64,000 nucleotides of DNA from Astropecten irregularis (Eukaryota > Echinodermata > Asteroidea > Paxillosida > Astropectinidae). Numbering within the stretch: position 1 is the first letter of the stretch; each line of letters starts with the position of its first letter. The notes beneath the pieces were generated by a model. It saw nothing but the letters and a program-made list of their open reading frames with translations, was not told where the DNA came from and made no database searches. The stretch is from positions 12,251,662-12,315,661 of the forward strand of contig OZ020252.1 in assembly GCA_963971285.1 (NCBI GenBank), read 5' to 3'. This document shows, one piece after another, positions 20,376-34,300 of the stretch. A program made the position numbers and the translations under genes.

Positions 20376-22181
20376 ATGCATAAGTACATGTAGTGGTTCT
20401 ACAGGTAAGTATTCGTTCGTAGACCCCTACCACACTTCTGTGGGGGGAGTTTACCAGTTTACGAACGCCAAGTTAACTTTTTTGTATGTCACATCACTTG
20501 TCAAGTTGCTGCCAATCACGATAGTTGTGCATTGTTAATGTAAGGACAGTCTTTGTTCATCAATAATACTAGTAGACTCATTCAAGCAGTTATTTCTTGG
20601 TCACCTTGGATGCTAGACGGATTATGGTAAGCTTGTTTTTGTCAAAGCAATCCTTCTGTGAATATCATTTTGGCGAATGGTTAGGTCTGTTTTAGATAGA
20701 GAGTGAATTGTCACGATTTGTTTCAGATTACATTTTTGTAATTGGAGCACCTCCCAAAGGTGCTACTTTGCTGGCTGAGTTTGGGAGGTGCCTCATTTTT
20801 AGTGCGCCTCCGGCCGGAGGTCTTGTTCTCATTCATAATTAAAAGGCTTTGGTACTGGATTAAGATTTTCTGCCATCCTAATTGGTTGTTCTCAACTCAT
20901 TAATTATTTAATAAATCATTGTTTTTCTTTTTGTTGAATTCAAACTCTGTTCCCCAGTGTCTCTTTTTCTGTCCATCCCCACTTGCCCATAGATTCAGGA
21001 TAGATTTTCCTGTAAACAAACATCCTCGCAAGTCTTCACTCAGCCGCTTTTTGTTTATTTATTTTGGGTGCGATTTACGGTTAAGGCCGAGATTTCTCGT
21101 TGTAATCAACGAGCGAGTCATTTTCCGGCAATTCCTTCCACCGGGAAAGGGTCCTTTTTCCCGCCACTGTATTCTCATCTGCAGCCTTTCGTGCAGCCGT
21201 GAAATGTTATTCTTTTACCCCATAATTTCCCTCAAAAATCAAAGCCCTGCCAACTTTTGACAAAACTAATCTTGCTAATAATGTAGAAGAGGACACCACC
21301 AAGGTAGACCAAGTAACTTGGGCGCTGAACTCCCTTTTTTAATTTTGGGGTTGACGGTTGGACTAGACCGACCGTCAACCCCAAAATTGAAAAAAAGGGA
21401 GTTCAGCACCCAAGTTCTACCACCAAGGTGTATTTAGGAAGGTAACTTTCAAAAAGTAGTTTTCCTTTCCTTTATAGTTTTGGGACCCGTCTTATCACAA
21501 TTCCCGGTTCATAATAGGAAACCTCCATGGTTATATTTATCCTGAAAATATCGCGTAGTTGACAAATCACGTAGTTTGTTGAGATGAGTAATTATACCAT
21601 CAGGTTTTCGAGGCCAGTTAATATACGATTGTATCGTGCAGTCCTGTACGTAGGCGTATGTGCAAATTTCTTCAAATTCAACAAGTCCAAAGTGAAAGGT
21701 CGTCGGTCTTTGATTTAACAAAGCTTCATGAAAGATAAATAAATGAATGTATGCTGTTTTATGTTGACATTCCGAAATTATCTGGTTCAGAGTTAATCAT
21801 TGATACAGGGCCTATTAGCTAGCCAATAAGATGTCGATGCTGACTGATGGTGTGATTTTGTGATTAAGTAGTTAATGTTATTTTGAACAACACAGTACAT
21901 GTACCTGAAACTACGTTATGTGTGCATGTAGAGCTGGAGTGGACTCATTTCATATACACTAGACATGTCAAGGTGGTCTATGGTTCTAGTACTAATTAGC
22001 TAAACAGTAAGCACCCTTGCTTTTACAACTCGATCAGTTCAAATCTGATTAATTTAAGGGAGTAAGTAAACGTTACTGAATAAGGTGATAACTTTCATGT
22101 TGATGTTTTTGACCATACACAAACTTGCAGTTTGGGCCAACCACCTGACTTAGCTGTGATGGTGAGTACAACAGAAGCAAA
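20376..22181. other. Upstream region of the ACAD gene
   Basis: A hairpin-prone segment (GCACCTCCCAAAGGTGCTAC ... TTTGGGAGGTGC) lies at 20747-20792 and a foldback at 21295-21429. Otherwise no gene was recognised. Any promoter of the ACAD gene should lie here; no clear TATA box or CpG-rich core could be singled out. Confidence 0.4.
21295..21429. mobile_element. Small foldback element with 11-bp flanking repeats
   Basis: Arms of about 43 bp (AACTTGGGCGCTGAACTCCC... and ...GGGAGTTCAGCACCCAAGTT) enclose a short centre. The direct repeat ACCACCAAGGT flanks them at 21295-21305 and 21419-21429. Its layout resembles the foldback at 12518-12664, including an AGTAACT-type sequence at the arm edge. Confidence 0.75.
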
Positions 22182-22318
22182 ATGGCTGACACTACCACTA
22201 GTGACATGAGTGAGTCTACAGAAACACATCATATGAATGTGCAGGAACTTCATGACAATGGGAATGAATCAGGATTTTCTCAAAGCTCCCAAGCTAAATC
22301 TCTAGAGCGGCAGTTTTT
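22182..22318 (+). CDS. ACAD11: ACAD11-like exon 1 (putative start)
   Basis: An ATG in good context (GCAAAATGG) opens 45 codons plus two bases before a consensus donor GTAAGT. The frame has an in-frame stop at 22146 and no earlier Met, which supports the start. The encoded sequence ([17 protein letters not shown]...) is low-complexity, acidic and Ser/Thr-rich, with no clear mitochondrial presequence. Its two trailing bases plus the first base of exon 2 complete a Leu codon. It carries no family motif, so its place in the gene rests on splice phase and position. Confidence 0.6.
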
Positions 22319-25300
22319 GTAAGTGTAAATTTGTATTTCTTAATTGTACAAATTGTGGAGGAAATTTGACTTGGCCTGTTCAATTTAAAAGCAATTGCAA
22401 TCATACTGGGGGAGGTGGCAGGGTGGGTGGGTGGGGCAGGTTTAGGGCAGGGCAGGGCAGATGGAAGTACATTTTTAAGGATTTTTTGTTTAAGTTTCAT
22501 GTACGATTGTACATTCACCGTATACTGAGCCGAAGTGATGGTGAGTGTGTATTCTCAAAAGGTTCTTCATATTAGAATAATATCAATCTCTACATTATAT
22601 GGCCTAATCACACGATGCTAAAATACTCTCAAGCCTTGCAAGTTTTTTTTTAGTGTCACTTTTTTCAATGGGAAAAATTAGACAGCTCCATCACGTATTG
22701 CTGATGTAATGTCATTTGTGATCACTGTACATGCAGCTATCAATCATATTGAATGAATTGTGAGGGCGTAGAGTTCACGTTAGTATGTTACTTAATTCAA
22801 AGGAATACATGTATATGTGAGTAACTGTAATAGCATCTTCTTTCCTGTAACAGGGGAGGAGAACTGTCCTTTCCTTCTGTATGTGCAAACGGAGGTCAAA
22901 GCATGATGCCAATAAGCAGTAATACATGTAGCGTTACATGTATTCTTATTTACACTGTAACCTCTTTGAATTGTACATTTAACACTGTACATACTTTTCA
23001 ATTCATTCGTCATTGTTTTGATGTGTGCATGCTTCAGGCTTCAGTGCCTTGTGCCCAGCGCTTTTGTGCCTACTGAGCTCACTATGCCCAGATAGTGCAG
23101 GCTTTGGATGAATATGAATTGTTGGCATTTAAAGGTAGTATCATACTTAAAGGGAGCATATATAGGATTTGCAAGGCCTCCAAAACAAATTTATTGAGTT
23201 TGAGACAGAAAATGGACTCAACAATTCGTAAACAGTGCAAACAGTTACCATGGGAAATCTTGGTTCATCAGATGCTGGGGTTTTCAAGCGATTTTTGGAA
23301 CAAACATAAAGTAAACTATTCTTCATGTTTTATAAGAAAAATCAAGTCGGGTTTTTTCTATTTTCTCATGACTCAGATGTCTGATTGACCTCAAATTTTC
23401 ACAGGTTTATTATTTCATGTACATGTTTGATCAGACAAAGTATGAGTGCAGTCCTGTGACCTTTACTGTATTGTACCTTTAATTGGTAGTACTGCATACC
23501 AAAACAGAAATCTTCACAGATTTACCTGTAACTTACAGGGTATAAAGATGGTGATGGTAGAAACATACCGTTAATAATGTTCTGTTTGAAATGCTGTATT
23601 TATCAAGAAAAGAGTAAAACCTGACAACATGTGAACAAAAACAATTTTGATCTTTTAAAGTCAAAAATAAAAGTGAAAAAACTTAACAAATACAGTGGGC
23701 ATTTTTCACGTTTTTCTCAAAAAGTGGGCTCCATATGGGCTGAAAATTTCACAAATGACTGTTACTATATCTTCCTTGATATTTTTGCCCATGAATCTTC
23801 ATTTCTTTTACAAAACCAAAGTATGATATTACCTTTAAAGGTAGTATCATACTTTGGTAAGAAAGCAAAACAGCAATGTTCACGGATTTACGCATAACTT
23901 TCAGGGTATGAAGATGGTGCTGGTAGAAACCTACTGTTAAAATTGTTCCACCTGAAATGGTGTATTTATCCAGAAATTAGTAAAACAAATACTGAAAATC
24001 TTTTTGATCTTTTAAAAGATCAAAAATAAAAGAGAAAATACTTAAGAAATATTGTGACACCGTATAGGACTGAAATTTTCACAGATGACTGTCACTGGAT
24101 CTTCCTTGATATTTTTGCTTATGAATCTGTATTTCTTTGACAAAAACCAAAGTATGATACTACCTTTAATGATTGCAACAAAGTAGTATGCATGGTTGGT
24201 TCCGGGTATGGTACTGAGCAATTTGTGAAAATAAAACTTTCTGGCTGTGTGTAGTCACAAACAAAATACTAGTATGTTTGTTGTGTGTTTCTTATTTGTC
24301 TGCTTTATAATAAAGTGAAAGTGTGGGCAAGTTAAATTGTTGGTGTACATCAACCTAGTTTGTGGGCCCATATTATTGACATTAATACAGTATATACTAA
24401 TGCCGTAGTAAAATTAAGCTTATATGTATACTAGGCGCGGTTCTAGAGCCAACATTTTTGGGGGCTAGAAGAGCCATTATTTTTTTATTGTTTTTTTTTT
24501 TTTGGGGGGGGGGCTAGAAGAGCCAATATTTTGGATTCTTCTAACACTAGCTTCTGCTATGTCTTATTAGGGGTCGAAAACATGCACATTATAGCCCACC
24601 CAACGCATTTTTATGTAATTTTCGCTTAATAACTAACAAAATACAGTATTTTCAAGCATTTTTTTTTTTCACTTCCATTTTTTTTGGGGGGCTAGACAAA
24701 ATTTTTTTGGGGGGGGGCTACAGCCCCCCTAGCCCCCCCCCCCCCCCCCCGTAGAACCGCGCCTGATGTATACATATAGGAGTCTTGATGGTAATTTTTT
24801 TCCAATTCAATTCAATTTTTCCAATCAAGCTTCCCGCAGTAGTTCTGCATAGCGTAAACATGTATGTTCACAATGTATGTTTCATTTCATTGATTGATTT
24901 CATTCTGCCATTTTGAATGACATTTGATATGTTTTGCTGTGTACAGATCACAAACAGATGCAGCCACCAGCCAGACATCATCAATAATTCTAGAGATGAA
25001 ACCAGTGTTAGAGTCACAGCCTATTTCCCAGCGAGCTAGTCAAATTCTGCAACAAGTTAAAGACTTCATCAAGAGGGAAATTGTTCCAGCAGAAGATGTA
25101 TGTTACAAACTAATTTTTATATTGCATTAGTTTTTCATCATGGTCCCTTTTTGGCGAGCTGCTGCAAAGCAGTGCGAGTCTATGTAATATCGATTTCCGC
25201 CACGTATAAGGTGGCCTTTATACTCTTCCATAGTCCGGTCATTTACGTGAAATGTGAAAGTATTTGCTTAAAGCTATTTTTTTTCTTATTTTTATATATG

Positions 25301-28300
25301 TTTTACACAGTCTTAGACCATTGGTCTGTCGTCCAAGATTTCTTAAAGGTAGTATCATACTTTTGTTTTTGTCAAAGAAATACAGATTCCTGGGCAAAAA
25401 TATCAAGACAGACACAGTAACAGTCATCTGTAAAAATTTCAGTCCCATACGGTGCTCACTTTTTGAGAAAACAGTGAAAAACGGCCACAGTATTTCTTAA
25501 GTCTTTTCTCTTTTATTTTTGTTCTTTTAAAAGATGAAACCAAAGATCAAAAAGATTTCGGTCATTGTTTTACAAATTTTTGGATAAATACACCATTTCA
25601 GGCTAAACATTTTTAAAGGTATGTTTCTACCACCGCCATCTTCAATCTTCATACCCTGTAATTTATACGTAAATCTGTGAACATATCTGTTTTGGTTTCT
25701 TACCAAAGTATGATACTACCTTTAATCATTATCATAAATGAAAAACTAAAAATGTTGAAACATCCTTCTTAGTGAAAACACCTCACTTTTTTATGCAGCT
25801 GTACGATCTAAAATTAATGTGATAACAAAATGTTCATCAAAATACAGTTTTCCGATGGCTGTAGGTTAAACTGCATACTTTTTTCCCAGGTTTTTTGAGG
25901 CACTGAATGTGGTAAATCAAAGGATATGTTGATATGAAAAGGAACAACATTCTGACATAAAACCCCAAAAGGACTATATTCTTTTATCCTTACTGTTGAT
26001 GTTGGTGGCATTTTATGATGAATTACTGTGATAACAACTTAGATGCCCCTGCCATGTGAGCCAGCGTGTATACATTGACAATAAACCTGTACTCTTCTAT
26101 ACCTTCCTTGTTATCCATTGACTAGATATATCATGAGCAGGTGAAAAGTGCTTCATCCATCTGGTGTATACCACCCATTATGGAAGAACTCAAATCAAAA
26201 GCAAAGGCTGAAGGACTGTGGAACTTGTTCCTGCCTTCTCAGAGTGGTCTATCTCAGCTAGAGTATGCCTTTATGGCTGAGGCTATGGGACAGTCACCTA
26301 TAGGATCAGAGCCATTCAACTGCAGTGCACCTGGTAATTTCAATGTCTTTACTATTTTCAGATGAGGACAAATACCTATGTTAAGTATTCAATCCATCTT
26401 TAAATCATATGTAAGTTAATTTGTTTTGCTGAGAAGTGACAGGTAGCTGTTGAAAACATTTCTGTTGTACTGTTCAGGAAACCTATATACATGTATAAGG
26501 GGTGGTTTGGGCTGAGTAAGAACCTGGACTTGAGTAAGAGCCTGTGGCGTACATACAGTTAGGGTCTCCTGGTGGTCAGTTCATGGAAGAACTACAAATT
26601 GTTGGATGTGAACAAGTATGAGAGATTCATGCTTGATCCACCCCTAAAAATTGTGCACTTACCCTTATTGCTTTGGGAAAAAGTATATTACCCCACCTCC
26701 CACAATTCCTAGGACAGCTGCAAATCTTGAACTAGACCTGTGTTTGTATATAGCAACAAACACTGAGCTGTTTCGTGTTTTTTTTGTAAAATGTACAAAA
26801 CAAACATGTACACAATTAGCCCAGGACAGAGAAATAGTTGATCAGCGGTGTCTTAATAGTCCTAAACAACAACCAGGAGTGTCATCACTCGTCCATCAAT
26901 ACACGTATACAGATACATACACATTTCCATTAGAAACACAGAAATGGCCAAGTCTACTATATAGGCCAGCGTGCATAGTATGAATGGCTGTGCATATGGC
27001 AGTGGAAACAGCAAAATTACTGATTTTCTAGTTCGTCGTGCTACGTTTATGTGTACGTGTACACAATTGGCCCACTACTATGGATAGCCATATCAGTCCA
27101 AAAAGTTCCAAAGCCCGTGTTTTGTGTTATGTTTGACTCTAAATGGCAAAATTAATTATTCAAAAAAATCAATAAAAATCAGGTGATGATGTCATTGTGA
27201 TGTCACTTCACATTAGGGATACTAATACCATTTCCTACCTTTACCCACCAAGTTTTATTACGATCAGATATTCGCTTATATATGAATCTGAAAATTGGCT
27301 TTTTGATGACGTCATCATGACGTCACACCTTTTTGGTAAATTGTGGCATATTCTTATAACCTAAGAAACATTTCACTGAAAGAATTTCAAAAATACGATT
27401 TGTCATTCATGAGATATAAAGAAAAGGTCCAAAAATTAAATAATTCTTATAAAATCACACAATGACGTCATCAACACGTGACTGCAATTTTTGTCTGTAA
27501 CATGTCCCCATATACTTGTATACCAAGTTTGAGTTGCATCGGACTTGCAGTTCTGGAGATGAAGAGCCCTGAAATTTGCACATTTATGATGACGTCATGG
27601 TGCATGTGATGACGTCATGATGACGTACATTTGCGAGACACTATTCGGGGTGGTGGTCTAACTGTGTGCCAAGTATGAAGTTGATCGGAACTGGCATAAG
27701 GGTAGAAGTGCACTTGTAGAAAACCCCCATGTTATGTGTATGGGGAAGAAAAAAATAAGAAGAAAAACAAAAGCTGTTCCCCAGTGTGTGAAACAGCTAA
27801 CTACATGTGTATATGACTTTCTTCAAGTGATATTTATATGCATGTAATGTACATTTTGATGAATACGTAAGTGGTAGTTTCCCCACTGATAAATATTTTG
27901 AAACATTTAAAGGTAAATTACTTGATTTGTTAAGGTCATAAAAGAGCACCCACACTTTTTTCGATCAAACATGTACATGAAATAATAAGCCTGTGAAAAT
28001 TTGAGCTCAGACTTCCTGGAAAATAGCAAAAACCTGACTCAGTTTTTCTTATCAAACATAAAAAATGGTTTTGATCTTACCCCGAGATCAAAACTGTTTT
28101 CAGTCTTTATTTTACTGTTGTCTGGATACACGATTTCAGATGGAAAGATTTTAACTGTATGTTTCTACCAGCTCCATCTTCATACCCTGAAATTAATATG
28201 TAAATCTTTAAACATTTCTGTTTGGGTATATTACCAATCCTGTACTGTACGTCTAAGCTTAGCAGAGACTTGATTTGACGTGTTGATGCCATTGCAAGAT

Positions 28301-31300
28301 TTATGTAGTAACATGAACACCTAGAGAGCCGGACTTAAAAATTTGCCACCAAATGGTCCTTTGGGGTATTGTTCTCTCCACGTTTTGTGTCAACCAATAT
28401 GTGTCAACCTGGGTCAGTTGTGTCTTTGCACCAAGCCTATAAAAGATATTCATGGAATATTTGTAACTTACGTGTCATCAAGATCTTTTGTTTAAACATT
28501 TAACTGGGGAATTCTTTGAGAATGTTGGTTCAAAGCACAAACCGTACATTCAATTCAATCCAATTTAATTCAGTTCAATAACAACATTTATTTCAATACA
28601 TTCCATGAGAATCACAATCGATTTGGAATTAGGCTTTGAGTTATTTTACCCTCTGCTTTTGTGTGTGTATTGTGTGATGCCCTATTTTAAATGCAGCTAC
28701 AAAGTAATAACTAGACATTTAAGTGTTTGTGGATGAACACGGAGCTGTTCCGACTTATTTGATCAGCTTTATAAGTTCCAATGACGTCATGATGACGTCA
28801 CGGTCATTTACAAACCAGCGTGCATCTAAAGTTTCTAACAAAGCTTTTGTGAAAAGAATCATTACCATAGCTTTTGTCCTTCTCAAGATATGCTGCAAAC
28901 ACAAATTATGCCTTTTGATGACGTCATAATGACGTCACAGTTAATTTCACAACAGCATGCAAATCTACAGGGTCTAACAAAGCTTTTACAAAAAGAACCA
29001 ATACCGTAGCACTTACCGTTCTCGAGATATACTGCTATAAACCAAAAATTACCTTTTTTAATGACGTCATGATGACGTCACTGTAAATTTCGGGGCAGCA
29101 TGCACAACAACATGATGTAACAAAGCTTTTACAAAAAGAATCATTACCGTAGCACTTTCCGTTCTCGAGATATGCTGCTAATAATAAAATCAGCATTTTT
29201 GATGACGTCATGATGACGTCATGGTCATTTCCATAATTTATCAAACTAACCATGAACTGACTAAATAATCAAAAATATAAGCATGTAAACTTGGGTCAGA
29301 AAGTGAGCCTCATAACACATCCTCTAGACGATGAACTTTACAGTACTTTCAACATCTTACTACATGTGCTTTCATGCCCTTGAATACTAACACATCTTGT
29401 TACCGTGGCAACAGTGCATGGTCATGCACTTGCTGGCCTACCTCTTACATAACAGCACATTCCTCAGACTCTGATCATTTGAGATAAACAATCCCAGCAG
29501 CAAATGGGGTTAACTGTATACAGTAATACAGTACATGTACATGTACGTGTACACACTACACACACATACTAGGCCTATGCTCTGACGTAGGGCTTAAAAA
29601 CAGCCAATTTTATGACGTCATGATGACGTCACGGCCATTTTCGTGGCAGCATGCACAACTACAGGATGTAACAAAGCTTTTGGAAAAAGAATTATTTTCA
29701 TAGCATTTTGGGTTCTCGAGATACGCTGCTAACAAAATTGACTAATTAAATATGCAAATGAGCTGTCACGTGCCTAATTAATGAAGAATTTTTACAACTC
29801 AGTGCCAGTATGATCCTTAGCTTATCAGCTTTCATATGATACCTCATCTAAGCTGATCAGAAGAAGCTAAGAAGAGATAAGCTGTTAACAAGCTTAGAGG
29901 GTGATAAAGAATAATAATAACTAGACATTTAAGTGTTCGTGGACGAACACGGAGCTGTTCCGACTTATTTAATCAGCTTTATAAGCTCCGATGACGTCAT
30001 GATGACGTCACGGTCATTCTCAAAGCAGCGTGCATCTAATGTTTCTAACAAAGCTTTTGTGAAAAGAATCATTACCATAGCTTTTGTCATTCTCAAGATA
30101 TGCTGCAAACATAAATTATGCCTTCTGATGACGTCATAATGACGTCACAGTTAATTTCAGGGTCTAACAAAGCTTTTACAAAAAGAACCAATACCGTAGC
30201 ACTTACCGTTCTCGAGATATACTTCTATAAACCAAAAATTACCTTTTTTAAAGACGTCATGATGACGTCACTGAAAATTTTGGGGCAGCATGCACAACTA
30301 CATGATATAACAAAGCTTTTACAAAAAGAATCATTACCGTAGCACTTACCGTTCTTGAGATATGCTGCTAATAATAAAATCAGCATTTTTGATGACGTCA
30401 TGATGACGTCATGGTCATTTCCATAATATTAAACTAACCATGAACTGACTAAATAATCAAAAGAAATAAGCATAAACTTGGGTCAGAAAGTGAGCCTCAT
30501 AACACATCCTCTAGACGATGAACTTTACAGTACTTTCAACATCGTACTACATGTGCTTTCATGCGCTTGAATACTAACACACCTTGTTACCGTGGCAACA
30601 GTGCATGGTCATGCACTTGCTGGTCTACCTCTTACATAACAGCACATTCCTCAGACTCTGATCATTTGAGATAAACAATCCCAGCTGCAAATGGGGTTAA
30701 CTGTATACAGTAATACAGTACATGTACATGTACGTGTACACACTACACACACATAATAGGCCTATACTCTGACATAGGGCTTAAAAACAGCCAATTTTAT
30801 GATGTCATGATGACGTCACGGCCATTTTCGTGGCAGCATGCACAACTACAGGATGTAACAAAGCTTTTGGAAAAAGAATTATTTTCATAGCAGTTTGGGT
30901 TCTCGAGATACGCTGCTAACAAAATTGACTAATTAAATATGCAAATGAGCTGTCACGTGCCTAATTAATGAAGAATTTTTACAACTCAGTGCCAGTATGA
31001 TCCTTAGCTTATAAGCTTTCATATGATACCTCATCTAAGCTGATCAGAAGAAGCTAAGAAGAGATAAGCTGTTAACAAGCTTAGAGGGTGATAAAGAATA
31101 ATAATAATAATAATAACTAGACATTTAAGTGTTCGTGGACGAACACGGAGCTGTTCCGACTTATTTAATCAGCTATATAAGCTCCGGTGACGTCATGATG
31201 ACGTCACAGTCAATTTATAACAAGAATCATTTCCAAAGCATTTGTCATGCTTGAGATATGCTGCAAACAAAAAATCTGCCTTTTTGATGACGTCATGACG

Positions 31301-34300
31301 TCATCATGTTTATTTTTCGGAGCAATGCACAACTACAAGATGCAGCAAAGCTTTTATAAAAAGAATCATTACCATAGCATTTGTCGTTTTTGAGATATGC
31401 TGCTTCTATTAGAATCAGCTTTTTGATAACGTCATATGATGACATGGTAAATTTCGTGGCAGCATGCACAACTACATGATATAACAAAGCTTTTGCAAAA
31501 AGAATCATTACTACAGCAATTACCGGTCTCGAGATATACTGCTAATCAAAAATCAGCTTTTTTGATGACTCCGTGATGACGTCACGGTACATTTTGAGGC
31601 AGCATGCACAACTTCATGATATAAAAAGCTTTTGCACAAATAATCATTTCCGTAGCATTTGCCGTTCTCGAGATATGCTGCGAACAAAATTTGCTAATTA
31701 AATATTTAAATGAGCTGTCATGTGCTCAACACTTCAGTATTTAATTCTGAATTCTTAACCATAACGTCATCTTTGAAACATTCTTGGAGTAGCACAGACA
31801 CACCTACCAAGTTTCCTGACAATCAGACATTCTTTACGATATGGAATAAAATTCAGCTTTTTATGACGTCATGATGACATCACATTTATTTTCACTGCCC
31901 CATGCACATCGTCAGGATCTAACAGAACTTTTTCAAAAAGAATCATTACCATAGCATTTGTCGTTCTCGAGATATACTGCCAACAAAAAAATTCAGCTTT
32001 TTTTATAACGTTAAAATGCTTGGTGGCGCTATTGGTGAACGCCCACGATCTCCGTGTACCTTCGTATCGCAAGCCATGGTCATGAGACGTCACACAAAAA
32101 GCGGAAGTTTATTCTTTTGTTTTGAGGTATAAGGGCTGTATGGTGTATTCCAGTTTTTAATGTTTCACGTAGCAATTCTATCAGTGACTTCAGTCTCAAT
32201 GCCACATTCTCCGACAAATGATTTTTATTCAAGTATTTACGGACATTTTAAAATTAACCGTAGAAAAAAATCTTCCAATTACGAATCTTTAAATAGGAAA
32301 CCCAAATTTCAAATACAATGACATATCGTAATGATGTCACAGTCATTTTCGTGGCAGCATACAGTACATGATATAACCACTTAACAGATAAAAGAATCAA
32401 GTTCGTAGCACTTGTCGCTCTCAACATTTTACAAGTATATGAAACTGGGGTAATGAAAATATGCCTGATAACACAACCTCCACACGTAAAATAATGGAGA
32501 CTTTACAGTACTTTCAACATCCTACGTCATGTCTGATCTGTATGCCCTTGTATACACACGTACCTAATTGTTACTGTGGCAACAGTGCCTGGTCATGTAC
32601 TTGCTGGCCTACCTCTTATACATAGCAGCACATTCCTGAGACCCTGAACACCCACGTTGGGCGATTATATGCGCTTTTTGGCGCCCATGCTTGCCTTTAC
32701 CGTGACTTTACCATTTCGTCAACTAAAAAACGTTGTGTCACCTATAAAACATTGCGTCAACTCGCAAACATTGTGTCAATTTGCAAACATAACATAAACT
32801 CCAAAACATTGCATCAACTCGCAAACATTACATAAACTTGAAAACATTACGTCAAGTCGCAAACATTACGTAGAAACTTGCAAACATTACATAAACTCGC
32901 AGACATTGTGTAAAATCAAAAACATTGCGGCAACTCAAAACCATTGCATAAACTCACAAACATATTAATTGAACTCTCAGAAACATTACGTCAACTCGAA
33001 AACATGACGTCAACTTGATAACATTGCGTCAACTCGCAAACACTGCGTCAACTCTAAAACATTGCGCCAATTCGCAAACATTACGTCAACTCAAAAACAT
33101 TGCCTCAACTCGCAAACATTGCGTCAACTGTAAAACATTGCGCCAACTCAAAAACATCACGTCAACCCGAAAACATTACGTCAACTCGAAAACATTGCCT
33201 CTACTTGCAACTTTACGCCAACTCGCAAACATTGCGCCAACTCGCAAACATTGTGCCAACGCACAAACATTACGTCAACTCAAAAACATCACGTTAACCC
33301 GAAAACATTTTCAAGTCGCAAACATTTCGTCAACTCGAAAACATTGCCTCAACTCGCAAACATTACGTCAACTCTAAAACATTGCGCCAACTCGCAAACA
33401 TTACGTCAACTCAAAAACATCACGTCGACCCGAAAACATTTTCAAGTCGCAAACATTTCGTCAACTCGAAAACATTGCCTCAACTCGCAAACATTGCCTC
33501 AACTCTAAAACATTGCCTCAACTCGCAAAACACTGCGCCAACTCGCAAACATTGCGCCAACTCGCAAACATTGCGCCAACTCGCAAACATTACGTCAACA
33601 CGCAAACATTGCGTTAACCCGAAAACATTTTGTCAAGTCGCAAATATTTCGTCAACTCAAAAAACATTTTGTGAATCATTCTGAAAAGCCTAATTATGGT
33701 TTCAACAGATGGATTTTCCAAATTCAGTAATTGTTAAAGTTTTGCCGATGATTTTACCAGGCTGGAAAGGCTTATACGTACGTACTGACCTAATTTGCCC
33801 TTATAGGGTTTTTGTGTTATAACCTTAATTACACGACATATTTCTGATTTTTTTTCACAAAAAACCTTCATTAAATATCATAGAAATACGTGCTATACTC
33901 TGCATTGTTCATTTTTGGATCTTTGAAGCCGGCGTGTTCCCTTAAGATTAATAAACCAGTCCCAGCTCATTCGGGGATTAACTGTAAAGAGCATGCACCA
34001 CATGTAGTGGTTGTACACACACATTCCATGGTGCCATGCACATACATTATGGGCCCTCGATCTCGGGCTTTAAAACAGCCAGTTTTGTGACGTCATGATG
34101 ACGTCTCGGCCATTTTCAATGCAGCATGCACAACTAAAGGATGTAAAAAAGCTTTTGGAAAAAGAGTTATTTTCGTAGCATATGCCGTTACCGAGTAAAT
34201 AGTATTTTAATAATGACGTCATTTTTCCTTTAAAAGCACATATTTTCTGGTTGAATAACGCTATCACATTCAAACTTCGCGAACATAAGGAGGTGTTTCA

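Noticed and set aside
22128..22160. Possible mini-exon between CTTGCAG and GTGAGT just upstream of ACAD exon 1
   Set aside because: The signals are plausible but the segment is 33 bases with no family sequence, and exon 1 already has an ATG after an in-frame stop.
33015..33684. Open frames of 65-120 codons with repeated [16 protein letters not shown] peptides
   Set aside because: They arise from a 19-bp repeat without stops; all three frames give the same peptide, and no exon signals surround them.
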